Of a stretch of DNA of 64,000 nt, positions 25,638-33,774 are shown one piece after another. The DNA lies in the NCBI RefSeq assembly GCF_017876405.1, contig NZ_JAGINW010000001.1, forward strand, positions 5,779,203-5,843,202, given 5' to 3'. The first letter of the stretch is position 1. The number at the start of each line of letters is the position of its first letter. Origin of the DNA: Kibdelosporangium banguiense. GTDB lineage: Bacteria > Actinomycetota > Actinomycetes > Mycobacteriales > Pseudonocardiaceae. The translations under genes were made by a program, and so were the position numbers. The notes under the pieces were generated by a model. The model searched no databases, was not told the origin of the DNA, and was given only the letters and a program-made list of their open reading frames with translations.

Positions 25638-25966
25638 CCACGTTGATTGTGCTGACCGTCGTGGAGATTGTGCTGCTCATCGCTGGGCTGGCGGTCTTCT
25701 TGTTCTGGATCGGGTCCTTGCTGACCCGGATCGCTTCGAATCTGTCGGAGTGTGCCGAACGTGTCGCAACTGTTCGGGGACACGCTTCGGACATCGTTCC
25801 CGGGGTGGAGCACATCAATCGGACCGGCCGTGTGGTGGCGAGCGCTTTGCCGTTGTTGTACGGATTCGCCGAGCAGATTGTGCCGAGTCCGCCGTCTGGG
25901 CCGCGTCCTGTCACGGGGCGTCGGCGCTCTCGCTTGCATGAGACTGTGGGGTACACGCCTCGATGA
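25634..25966 (+). CDS. Small single-pass membrane protein 5 of cox operon
   Basis: A 110-residue protein starting with GTG that overlaps the preceding stop (GTGA). A membrane helix is at about 3-27 (LIVLTVVEIVLLIAGLAVFL), then LLTRIASNLSECAERVATVR and a hydrophobic patch, and a basic Pro-rich tail. It is the longest of the five. Family unknown. Its stop overlaps the next ATG (ATGA). Confidence 0.78.
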   Translation: MTTLIVLTVVEIVLLIAGLAVFLFWIGSLLTRIASNLSECAERVATVRGHASDIVPGVEHINRTGRVVASALPLLYGFAEQIVPSPPSGPRPVTGRRRSRLHETVGYTPR

Positions 25967-26319
25967 TCAACCTTGTGGGTTATCTGTTCGACGGGCCGCG
26001 ACTGCTGGCCGGGTGGGTCGCGCCCGCCCGGCCGGCCGTGTACGCCGTGCTGTCCGAGGCCGCCCCCAACCGGTTCGCCGTGATCTATGCCGGGCAGAGT
26101 TCTTCGTTGGACGCCGAGGGTTTTCCGTTCCGGCATCCGCAGGCGCACCGCTGGATCGCACGCGCGGGTTCGAAGTGGAAGGTGCACATTGCCTGCTACG
26201 ACGTGCCTGGCGGAACGTCGGCGCATCGCGGAATGATCGTCAACTCGCTGATCGCGGCGTATCGGCCGTCGTGCAACCGGGTCAACCGAGGATCGCCGAC
26301 GTTGCAAGGTAGAGGTTGA
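25963..26319 (+). CDS. Last gene of cox operon, possible GIY-YIG-like fold
   Basis: A 118-residue protein. The segment AVYAVLSE, then FAVIYAGQSSSL, then a conserved-looking H-W and the C-terminal SLIAAYRPSCN resemble the layout of GIY-YIG domains (Y..Y.GxS, then H, then a helix ending ..Y.P..N). The usual catalytic Arg and Glu are not clear, so nuclease activity is doubtful. It is coupled to the last membrane protein by an ATGA overlap. Its 3' end overlaps the convergent mntH gene by 38 bp. Confidence 0.65.
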   Translation: MINLVGYLFDGPRLLAGWVAPARPAVYAVLSEAAPNRFAVIYAGQSSSLDAEGFPFRHPQAHRWIARAGSKWKVHIACYDVPGGTSAHRGMIVNSLIAAYRPSCNRVNRGSPTLQGRG

Positions 26320-27487
26320 GAGCGGTGACCACCAGCGCGCAGAGTCCCGCGACGATGGTGGTCGACTTCCGGTTGACGTACCGGCCCATGACGTCTTGTC
26401 TGCGGGTCAGCAGGACCAGGGGGATGAGGGCGAACGGGATACCGAAGCTCAGGACCACCTGCGAGATGACCAGGCTTTCGGTGACCGGCAGGCCCAGGCT
26501 GAGGACCACCAGCGCGGGCAGCATCGTGACGCCTCTTCTGACCACAAGCGGGATGCTGCGCCGGATGAAGCCGCTCATCACCACCTGACCCGCGTACGTA
26601 CCCACACTGGACGACGAGAGTCCGCTCGCCAGCAGCGCCACCGCGAACGCCAGCGCCGCACCACCACCCAGCATCCGGCCGAGTTCTTCGTGCGCGAACA
26701 TGATCGGGTCCGCGTCACCCAGCCCCGGCAGAACCGCGGCCGCGAGCACAAGCATCGCCACGTTGATCAGCCCGGCCGTGCCGAGTGCGACCATCACGTC
26801 GACCCGCTGTGCCTTCAGGACTTGCTTGGTCGCGGGCAGCTTGCGAACCTTCGTGAGTGCTGAATGCAGGTAGATGACATGCGGCATAACCGTCGCCCCG
26901 ATAATGCCGACAGCCAGCACGAGCATGTCGTTGCCTGTATCCAACGGAACAAGCGCTTGGGCATCAGGCGCACTCCCAGCCTGAACCAACGAGTAGGCGA
27001 ACCCCATGAACACAATCCCGAGGAGTCCTGCGATCGCCAGCTCAAATGGCCGATAACCCCGTCGGGTGAGCTCCAACAACCCGAACGAGACAACCGCGGT
27101 GATCAACCCCGCGGCCGGCAACGGCACTCCAAAAAGGAGATACAGGCCAAGAGCCGCGCCCACGAACTCGGCCAGATCCGTCGCCATCGCAACAAGTTCC
27201 GCCTGAACCCAAAGCCCAAGCGTAACCGGCCGCGGATAACGCTCCCGGCACTGCTCGGACAGATCCGACCCTGTCGCAATCCCCAGCTTGGCGGACAGAT
27301 ACTGCACAAGCATGGCCACAAAGTTCGCCGCCACCACAACCCAGACAAGGGCATAGCCGAACTGAGCCCCCGCCGTAATATTCGTCGCGAAGTTGCCAGG
27401 ATCGACATACGCCACAGCCGCCACAAACGCCGGCCCAAGCATGGTCACAGTCCGCGTTCTCGCCCGCGGTGAAGTCACAGTGGACAT
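26282..27487 (-). CDS. mntH: Nramp-family Mn2+/Fe2+ transporter
   Basis: A 401-residue membrane transporter with about 11 helices. Signature motifs: YVDPGNFATNI in helix 1 (the metal-binding DPGN) and MPHVIYLHS in helix 6 (binding MPH). It imports Mn2+ or Fe2+ with protons. It sits between a CODH operon and a di-iron monooxygenase operon, so an iron supply role is attractive but only inferred. Its sense strand is rich in G/T with many T-ending codons, unlike the neighbours. It overlaps the convergent gene at its 3' end. Confidence 0.93.
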   Translation of the reverse strand: MSTVTSPRARTRTVTMLGPAFVAAVAYVDPGNFATNITAGAQFGYALVWVVVAANFVAMLVQYLSAKLGIATGSDLSEQCRERYPRPVTLGLWVQAELVAMATDLAEFVGAALGLYLLFGVPLPAAGLITAVVSFGLLELTRRGYRPFELAIAGLLGIVFMGFAYSLVQAGSAPDAQALVPLDTGNDMLVLAVGIIGATVMPHVIYLHSALTKVRKLPATKQVLKAQRVDVMVALGTAGLINVAMLVLAAAVLPGLGDADPIMFAHEELGRMLGGGAALAFAVALLASGLSSSSVGTYAGQVVMSGFIRRSIPLVVRRGVTMLPALVVLSLGLPVTESLVISQVVLSFGIPFALIPLVLLTRRQDVMGRYVNRKSTTIVAGLCALVVTALNLYLATSAILG

Positions 27488-27569
27488 GGCGGCCCCACCT
27501 CCGGGGAAGCTGCATGGATGGATTCACGATGCCGGCCCTCGCGATGATCTTGTCCAGCGTGGCCCTCGT

Positions 27570-27678
27570 CCCCCGGAATCCAGCGTAGTCCCAGGCTCCG
27601 ACAGAACCGGCCCGCCACAGCCATGACCTGCGACAACACCAAACCTGTCAGACCCCGCCGTAGACTGGATTCCGGGGG
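27570..27678. repeat. 14-bp inverted repeat upstream of mntH
   Basis: CCCCCGGAATCCAG (27570-27583) and its exact reverse complement CTGGATTCCGGGGG (27665-27678), 81 bp apart, in the gap between mntH and groEL. It could be a leader structure of mntH, an operator pair or the ends of a tiny repeat. I see no gene between the arms. Confidence 0.5.
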
Positions 27679-27697
27679 CCGGAGGCCTGGGTTGGGT

Positions 27698-27730
27698 GCC
27701 CCAGCCGCCGCGGCGTCGGCGGGCTGGGGC
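27698..27730. terminator. GC-rich hairpin downstream of groEL
   Basis: GCCCCAGCCGCC (27698-27709) pairs with GGCGGGCTGGGGC (27718-27730) with one bulged G. It lies 17 bp beyond the groEL stop, so it likely ends the mim operon. There is no U-tract. Confidence 0.6.
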
Positions 27731-27746
27731 GGGTTCTCTGGTGGCT

Positions 27747-29438
27747 TCAGCCGACTGAGGGGCCCAGGCCTAGGGATTGGGGGGTGCTGGAGTCGGGGGA
27801 GGGTTGGTGGAGGCCTTCGTCCAGTGGGCCGAATTCGGTCATCAGGGCTGCGCTGCCTCCCCATGGGGTTTGTTCCTCGGCGATGAGGGAGTTTGTGGTC
27901 AGGAGCAGGCCGGCGACTGAGGCTCCGTTCTGCAGGGCGGATCGACAGACTCTCAGGGGGTCGATGATGCCCATTTCGACCATGTTTCCGTAGCGTTCGT
28001 GCAGGGCGTCGAAGCCTTCGTCGGGGCCCATCTGCTTGGATTGGGCGAGGACGTCGGCTGCTTGGTGGCCGGCGTTCGCGGCGATCAGGAAGGCGGGTTC
28101 GGAAAGGGCGCGTTGGACTATGCCGGCGCCGATCGCGTAGTCGCCTGAGAGCTGCAAGTCGTCGAGTACATGTGCTGAGTGCAGGAGGGCTGCGCCGCCG
28201 CCGGCGACGATTCCCTCTGCCATGGCGGCGCGGGTCGCGGACAAGGCGTCCTCGACGCGGTGCTGCAACTCCTTCAGTTCGGCAGGGGTGGCCGCGCCGA
28301 CTTTGATGACAGCGACTTTTCCTGTCAGGGCGCCGATTCGTTCGGTGAGGACTTCCTCGTCCACGCCGAACTGGGCGCGTTCCAGTTCGGCGCGCAGTTG
28401 GGTGACGCGGAATTCGACATCTGACGGTGTGCCGTAGCCGTCGACGATGGTGGTTGTGTTCTCCGTGACGCGGACTTGTTTGGCGCGGCCCATCTGGTCC
28501 AGCGTCATGTTCTGCATGGTGAAGCCGGATTGGCGGGACAGCACTGAGCCGCCGACCACCGCAGCCAAGTCCTCGAGTTTGTGCAGACGACGGTCACCGA
28601 AGCCGGGGGCACGGACCGCGACCGCCTGGAAGTTGCCGTTGACGTGGTTGTGCACCAGCATCGAGAGCGCCGTGCCCTCGACGGTCTCGGCGATCAGCAC
28701 CAACGGCCGGGGCGCGCGCATGATCTTGTCGAGCACCGGCATGAGGTCCTGGACCTTGGTCACCTTCTCGCTGCACATCAGGATGTACGGGTCGTCGATG
28801 ACAGCTTCGAGACGGCCGGGGTCGGTCACCAGATAGGGTGAAATGTAGCCGTTGTCGAACTCGAAGCCCTCCACGAAGTCGACCGACATCCCGATTCGCG
28901 GCGACTCCTCGACGGTCACCACGCCGCCATCGCCGACAGTGTGCAGTGCCGTGCCGATGACCTCGCCGACGCTGTCATCGTCGTTGGCGGAGATCGCCGC
29001 GACTCGAGCGTAGTCCTGTTCGGACGCGACAGGGTGGGCGACGGATTCCAGGTATGACACCAGTTTTCCGACTGCGAGATCGATTCCACGCTTGACAAGG
29101 ACGGGGTTGGCGCCGGAGTTGATCGCCTGCATGCCCTCGCGGACGATTGCCTGAGCGAGGACGGTGGCGGTGGTCGTACCGTCGCCGACCACGTCGTTGG
29201 TCTTGATGGCAGCCTCTTTCACCAGCTGCGCACCCATGTTCTCGAACTGGTTCTTCAGGTGGATCTCCCGCGCGATCGTGACACCGTCGTTGGTCACGAC
29301 CGGCGAACCGGTGATCTTCTCGATGATCACGTTGCGGCCCTTGGGGCCCAGCGTCGACTTCACCGCGTCGGCGAGCTTGTCCACCCCGGCGAGCAGGTGG
29401 TTACGGGCTTCCGAGCCGAAGCGTAGTTCCTTCGCCAC
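27747..29438 (-). CDS. groEL: GroEL-like chaperonin dedicated to the monooxygenase cluster
   Basis: A 563-residue group I chaperonin. Visible motifs: TLGPKGRNV, VTNDGVTIA, GDGTTTATVLA and the apical domain FDNGYISPYL. The GTG at 29438 has AAGGAG 8 bp upstream. Unlike housekeeping GroEL it lacks a Gly-Gly-Met tail and instead ends in a Pro/Ser-rich extension (SPDSSTPQSLGLGP). In Mycobacterium mim and related prm clusters a specific chaperonin is needed to fold the hydroxylase, and the gene position here is the same. No groES is nearby. Confidence 0.93.
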   Translation of the reverse strand: MAKELRFGSEARNHLLAGVDKLADAVKSTLGPKGRNVIIEKITGSPVVTNDGVTIAREIHLKNQFENMGAQLVKEAAIKTNDVVGDGTTTATVLAQAIVREGMQAINSGANPVLVKRGIDLAVGKLVSYLESVAHPVASEQDYARVAAISANDDDSVGEVIGTALHTVGDGGVVTVEESPRIGMSVDFVEGFEFDNGYISPYLVTDPGRLEAVIDDPYILMCSEKVTKVQDLMPVLDKIMRAPRPLVLIAETVEGTALSMLVHNHVNGNFQAVAVRAPGFGDRRLHKLEDLAAVVGGSVLSRQSGFTMQNMTLDQMGRAKQVRVTENTTTIVDGYGTPSDVEFRVTQLRAELERAQFGVDEEVLTERIGALTGKVAVIKVGAATPAELKELQHRVEDALSATRAAMAEGIVAGGGAALLHSAHVLDDLQLSGDYAIGAGIVQRALSEPAFLIAANAGHQAADVLAQSKQMGPDEGFDALHERYGNMVEMGIIDPLRVCRSALQNGASVAGLLLTTNSLIAEEQTPWGGSAALMTEFGPLDEGLHQPSPDSSTPQSLGLGPSVG

Positions 29439-29454
29439 AGTCGAACTCCTTATG

Positions 29455-30480
29455 TCACGGCGTGAGAATCGCTCGGCCGCGGACCCGGCCGGCATCGAGG
29501 TCGGCCAGCGCGTCAAGCGCGGCGTCCAACGGGTACTGCCTGGTGTGCAAGGTGACCTTGCCTGCTTGCGCCAGCACCATCAGCTCGGCCAGGTCGTTGT
29601 ACGTCCCGACCAGGTTGCCGATGACGTTGCGCTCGGTCGAGATGATGTCGATCGTCGGGATGTCGATATTGCTGCCGTAGCCGATCACGAAATGCGAACC
29701 GGCACGCCGGGTCATGGCGAACGCGTCCTGCTGTGCGCCTTGCTCGGCCACGAAGTCCAGAACGACCTCGGCGCCGTTACCAGAGGTCAAGTCGAGCACG
29801 GCTGCCACGTGTTTGCCATCAGCCACAACAGTGTGATCGGCACCCAATGTGGAGGCAAGCTTCAGTGCATCCTCATTGCGATCCACCACAATGATCGTGG
29901 TCGCGGTCAGCGCGGCCAGCGCCTGAATACCGATATGCCCGAGCCCACCGGCCCCGTTGACAACACAAACCGTTCCTGGATACAGCAACGGAACTGCCTT
30001 GCGAACCGCGTGGTAGGCGGTGATCCCTGCATCGGCCAGCGCGGCGACGTCTTCGGGTCGAGTCGAGGGGTTCAACTTGATGCATGCACGTGCGGACGTC
30101 AGCAGGTACTCGGCCATACCACCGTCGGTGTTGATCCCCGGGAAAGTGCTGTTGACACAATGCATGTCGTCGCCCGCGCGGCACGCCTGGCACAGCCCGC
30201 ACGTCGGTGTCGGATGCAGGATGACCGTATCGCCGACGGCCACATTGGACACCGCGGAACCGATCTCGTGAACCCAGCCCGCGTTCTCGTGCCCGATCGT
30301 GTAAGGCAGGGTCACGCCGGACTTCTCGGCCCATTGCTCTTCGATGATATGCAGATCGGTACGGCACACACCTGCCCCGCCGATCTTCACCACAACGTCG
30401 AACGGTCCCTTGACGCCTGGTTCGGGCACGTCCTGCACGACGGGCTGCTGATGGTAGGCATGCAGCCGGACGGCCTTCAT
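29455..30480 (-). CDS. Zinc-dependent alcohol dehydrogenase of the mim/prm cluster
   Basis: A 341-residue medium-chain dehydrogenase. Catalytic zinc ligands are Cys39 and His64 (GHENAG), with Glu65. The structural zinc loop is CGLCQAC-x7-C (Cys94, 97, 100 and 108). The NAD site is GAGGLGHIGIQ. It probably oxidises the secondary or primary alcohol made by the monooxygenase (2-propanol in propane users). GGAGGAGG precedes the ATG, which overlaps the stop of the DUF59 gene (ATGA). Confidence 0.92.
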   Translation of the reverse strand: MKAVRLHAYHQQPVVQDVPEPGVKGPFDVVVKIGGAGVCRTDLHIIEEQWAEKSGVTLPYTIGHENAGWVHEIGSAVSNVAVGDTVILHPTPTCGLCQACRAGDDMHCVNSTFPGINTDGGMAEYLLTSARACIKLNPSTRPEDVAALADAGITAYHAVRKAVPLLYPGTVCVVNGAGGLGHIGIQALAALTATTIIVVDRNEDALKLASTLGADHTVVADGKHVAAVLDLTSGNGAEVVLDFVAEQGAQQDAFAMTRRAGSHFVIGYGSNIDIPTIDIISTERNVIGNLVGTYNDLAELMVLAQAGKVTLHTRQYPLDAALDALADLDAGRVRGRAILTP

Positions 30481-31181
30481 GAGTCCTCCTCCGAAGACGA
30501 ATATCGAACTCGGAGCATGCCTCGGCACACTCCGGAATTGGCTTCCTGGCTGACCCTGGTGACCCGCGCCAGACCGAGATGCCTGCGCAGGTCCATCGCC
30601 GGGATCGCGGTCCCGTCCGCGGGATCGATGAGCAGCGGGTCCTGGTCTGTGCACGGCAGACCAAGCGCTTGCCTGCGGGCCCGGAGCCGGGACAGGTCCG
30701 CGCTCGGTGCAATCTCTCCGAGAGTCATCCCGACGAGAGAGTCAGGTGGTACACGCAGTGAGCGGCAGACGCGGTCGGTCCCGGCCAGCACCGCTCTGCG
30801 CAGAAAGTCGGCACGTAGGGAATGCAATTCCTGCACGGCTTCGCCCTCGAAGGACTGCACGAAACCCTTCTGCTGGGCCACACCGTTGTTGATCACATCG
30901 GACGCGAAGTGATCGAGCAGTTGAACGTCCACACTCCGCACTCCTGGCACGGCGGTCACGGCGTCATACGCGTCGGCGACCATCAGGAAAGCGAAGTTCG
31001 GCGCACAGAAGTACGTCGGGAGCCGCAGCCGCACTGTGACTGAGCCGGAGTCGGAGACCCCGCAGTGTGATACAAACCCCAAATCGGTCAGCGGTTCGTC
31101 GAGTTCCGGGTCCAGAACTGTGCCCAGCGCGGCCCAGACTGCTCCGTGCAAAGCAGTCTGGGCCTGGAGCGCGCCAGTCAC
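30477..31181 (-). CDS. DUF59/MIP18-family iron-sulfur assembly-like protein
   Basis: A 234-residue protein. The N-terminal approximately 100 residues match DUF59 (VLDPELDEPLTDLGFV and VRLRLPTYFCAPNFAFLM, with the family Cys). The C-terminal part is unassigned and helical. DUF59 proteins help to mature Fe-S or other metal centres, so it may assist the reductase or the di-iron hydroxylase. The GTG start overlaps the amidohydrolase stop (GTGA). The gene occurs at the same place in known prm/mim clusters. Confidence 0.82.
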   Translation of the reverse strand: MTGALQAQTALHGAVWAALGTVLDPELDEPLTDLGFVSHCGVSDSGSVTVRLRLPTYFCAPNFAFLMVADAYDAVTAVPGVRSVDVQLLDHFASDVINNGVAQQKGFVQSFEGEAVQELHSLRADFLRRAVLAGTDRVCRSLRVPPDSLVGMTLGEIAPSADLSRLRARRQALGLPCTDQDPLLIDPADGTAIPAMDLRRHLGLARVTRVSQEANSGVCRGMLRVRYSSSEEDS

Positions 31182-32215
31182 GACGGGACACCAACCGGCT
31201 CAACGGCTGGCTCTTCCGCCACGGGCTGCAGCTCGGCCGGAATGTCGATGTCGTACAGCCGGGCGGCATTCAGACCCAAGATCTTCTTCTTCTGATCGAT
31301 GCTGAGCTTGCCGTAGTCGGAGAACTCCTCGCCGTCGGGCATCTGCCAGTCGACGAAACCCTCCACCTGCCACTTCGGTTCCCAGATGGCGTAGTCGGCA
31401 CCGAAGACCAGCCGGTCCTCACCGAGCCAGAACATCAGCTCGCCCATCACCTTGGCGAAGAACCTGGGTCGTGCGTGCATCAGGCCGCCGACGACCACGG
31501 AAAGACCCGCGTATACATTGGGCTCCTGGGTCGCCATGAAGCAGAAGTCCTCGATGCGCGGCAGGCCGACGTGCTCCACGATGAAGTTCAGCTCGGGGAA
31601 GTTCGTCGCCGCGTAATCCACATCGGACACGTCGAACGCGTCCTTGTCCAGCGGCCAGATGGTCGGGCCTTTGTGGACGTGGATGTTCTTCACGCCCAGC
31701 TCCTGCGCCTTCTCCAGGTAGCGAGCCGCGTCAGGGGACTTCAGGCTCCAGCCGCGGGAGTCACCGCGCCACTCGGCTGTGTAGAGCTTTACTCCCTTGC
31801 AGTTCCAGCGCTTGACACGCTCGGAAAAGGTCTTCAGGCCGTCTTCTCCCTCCCTCGGGTCGAAGGTGGAGTTGACGATGAACTTGCCGGGGTGCCGTTC
31901 GGCCATGGCACCGTTGGCCTCGGTGGTGTTGAAGCCCTCCTTGTACCACTGGCGGAGATTCGTCGGCTGGAAGATGGCGATGTCGACGTGACCGTCGTCG
32001 AAGAGGTCCTTCATCATCCTTTCTTCGGGGTACTTCATGAAATCCTCGATGGACCAGTGGGTCTCGGCGGGCCCCAGTCCCTGGTAGGCGTGGAAGCACT
32101 CGATCCAGCCCTTGGCGTACTGCTCCTGGCCGGCCACCCAGTTCTGCGGGCTCGCGTCCCAGAAGTGGGTGTGGCCGTCGACCACGAAATACTTCTCGCC
32201 ATCTTTCTCGTACAC
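31178..32215 (-). CDS. Amidohydrolase-family (TIM-barrel) protein of the mim/prm cluster
   Basis: A 345-residue amidohydrolase_2 type metal-dependent hydrolase or decarboxylase. The first-strand motif VDGHTHFWD (about residues 12-20) gives two metal-binding His; later HVHKGP, IVEHVGLP and the terminal FGADYAIWEPKW give the other ligands. Members near prm/mim genes are conserved, but their reaction is not established. It lies 10 bp downstream of mimD. Confidence 0.88.
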   Translation of the reverse strand: MYEKDGEKYFVVDGHTHFWDASPQNWVAGQEQYAKGWIECFHAYQGLGPAETHWSIEDFMKYPEERMMKDLFDDGHVDIAIFQPTNLRQWYKEGFNTTEANGAMAERHPGKFIVNSTFDPREGEDGLKTFSERVKRWNCKGVKLYTAEWRGDSRGWSLKSPDAARYLEKAQELGVKNIHVHKGPTIWPLDKDAFDVSDVDYAATNFPELNFIVEHVGLPRIEDFCFMATQEPNVYAGLSVVVGGLMHARPRFFAKVMGELMFWLGEDRLVFGADYAIWEPKWQVEGFVDWQMPDGEEFSDYGKLSIDQKKKILGLNAARLYDIDIPAELQPVAEEPAVEPVGVPS

Positions 32216-32224
32216 GACAGCTCC

Positions 32225-32608
32225 CTAGTTGCGGGCGACGAGGTCGAAATCGAGGTACTCGGCGGCGTCCTCGGGGTTGGCGAACATGATCGTCCGGTCG
32301 TCCTCGTGGATCATGCGGCCGTAGTGCGTGGACATGCTCTCCTCGAACTCAGCGGCGTTGAACCAGCCCTCCTCCTCTCCGGCGGCCTCGTCGATCTCCG
32401 CGTAGATCACGTCCATCCGGCCCCTGGCGTCGACCCTGATCATCGACGGCAGCGGAGTGATGGTGACGTTCTGCTTGTGTCGCATGACTTCCGCGACGAT
32501 CGCGCCGACCTGGTTGTTCATCAGCGTGAAGCCGCACATGTTGGACGCGGTGTTGTTGCTCTCAAAAGGACTCGGCACGGTCTGTTTTGACGAAGACGTC
32601 GCGGTCAC
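32225..32608 (-). CDS. mimD: Monooxygenase coupling/effector protein MimD
   Basis: A 127-residue MmoB/DmpM-family regulatory protein, no cofactor. It has CGFTLMNNQVGAIVAEVMR and the following strand VTITPLPSMIRVDARGRMDV typical of the family. It binds the hydroxylase and gates O2 and substrate access. The GTG at 32608 overlaps the mimC stop (GTGA). Confidence 0.9.
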   Translation of the reverse strand: MTATSSSKQTVPSPFESNNTASNMCGFTLMNNQVGAIVAEVMRHKQNVTITPLPSMIRVDARGRMDVIYAEIDEAAGEEEGWFNAAEFEESMSTHYGRMIHEDDRTIMFANPEDAAEYLDFDLVARN

Positions 32609-33774
32609 TGGCTCAGCTCCTTCGGTGCTTGCAGATCCAGGTCGGCGAGAATCGCGCTGAACCGGCTCTTGGCGCGGTCGAGGCCGTCCTCGAAACGTGG
32701 CGGCAGGGCGTCCGGCTGCGACCACAACGGCTGCAGGGTCCGGACTGCCCGCAGGCAGCGGGGAACCCAGGTGGACAACCACTGCTGCAGGATCTTCTTG
32801 TTCTCCGCGCCGAACTGCTTGTCGTCGACCAGAAGGCGGAACATCGGCTTGGTGTAGCGCAGATCCCGCTCGGCGAAGTCGTACTCCTCGGCGCCGATCA
32901 GCGTCGGGGTGATGAAGTCGCCATTGGACGGTGCCGCCTGCTGGACGAGGTTGCTGCGGAACATCTCGCCGACCAGCGGTTCGAAGACGACGTTCGCGGC
33001 GAAGACCGCCTCGCACCAGTCCCAGATCCCGGTGAGCTCCTCGGCGGTCTCCCGGACGCCCTGCCAGACCGGGTCGGAGTTCCAGGTCTCCAGGTGTGCC
33101 GTGCCGTCAAAGCCTTCCAGCTCCTCGCTGAGGGTCAGGTTGTACAGCGCGAGGTCCTGGGCCGCGCGAATCCGGTGCATGCTGTTCACCGAGATCGCGT
33201 TGTTGTGCATGTTCGTCGGCGCCCTGCGGTTGGCGTTGGCGAACAGGTACAGACCCAGGCCATGGTCGACGTGCATCCACGCGCCGACGTGCTGGGCCAC
33301 GAATTGCACCCAATTGCGGTTCCATTGCTCGAACGCCTTAGCCTGGCGGGCCGCCTCGATGTTCTGATTGAGCTGACGGACCACATTGGAGTTGTAGCGA
33401 TAAAGAGTGAGTTCCCATTCCTCGTTGGGGTCACGGAACTCGTGCCAGCCATGGGCAGGCCAGTCGTAACCCTTTCCGCCGGAACCGGGTCCGCGCTCGG
33501 GCACAGGGCGGTCCGAGCCCCAGGCCTTGAGCACTGTCCACTCGAGCGGGTAGCCGCCCTGGCCGTCGGCGAAGCCGTACAACCAGCCCTGGGCCAGGTA
33601 GTGGCGCGGGTCGGGCTGTACCTCGACGGTGACGTCCTCGTAGTGGCTCTGCTTGCGTTTCTGTGGTGTGAAGTAGTTGAACCGCCGGGCATTCGAGTCC
33701 GGGAATTGTTTCGCGCCCGCCTCCGCGTCGGTGAAGACGGGCTTCGGGACGCTACGCTCCTGAATTGATGTCAT
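32605..33774 (-). CDS. mimC: Binuclear-iron monooxygenase hydroxylase small (beta) subunit
   Basis: A 389-residue ferritin-like beta subunit with the family N-terminus RRFNYFTPQKRKQSHYEDVTV and a long helical core. It lacks the iron ligands of the large subunit, as expected. It forms the hydroxylase dimer with MimA. Coupled by a stop-start overlap to mimB upstream and mimD downstream. Confidence 0.93.
   Translation of the reverse strand: MTSIQERSVPKPVFTDAEAGAKQFPDSNARRFNYFTPQKRKQSHYEDVTVEVQPDPRHYLAQGWLYGFADGQGGYPLEWTVLKAWGSDRPVPERGPGSGGKGYDWPAHGWHEFRDPNEEWELTLYRYNSNVVRQLNQNIEAARQAKAFEQWNRNWVQFVAQHVGAWMHVDHGLGLYLFANANRRAPTNMHNNAISVNSMHRIRAAQDLALYNLTLSEELEGFDGTAHLETWNSDPVWQGVRETAEELTGIWDWCEAVFAANVVFEPLVGEMFRSNLVQQAAPSNGDFITPTLIGAEEYDFAERDLRYTKPMFRLLVDDKQFGAENKKILQQWLSTWVPRCLRAVRTLQPLWSQPDALPPRFEDGLDRAKSRFSAILADLDLQAPKELSQ

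Noticed and set aside
25963..26319. Active homing-type GIY-YIG nuclease
   Set aside because: The catalytic Arg and Glu are not evident, and it sits inside a metabolic operon; only a fold resemblance is suggested.
27570..27730. Insertion sequence ends between mntH and groEL
   Set aside because: The inverted arms enclose only 81 bp with no transposase and no visible target duplication.
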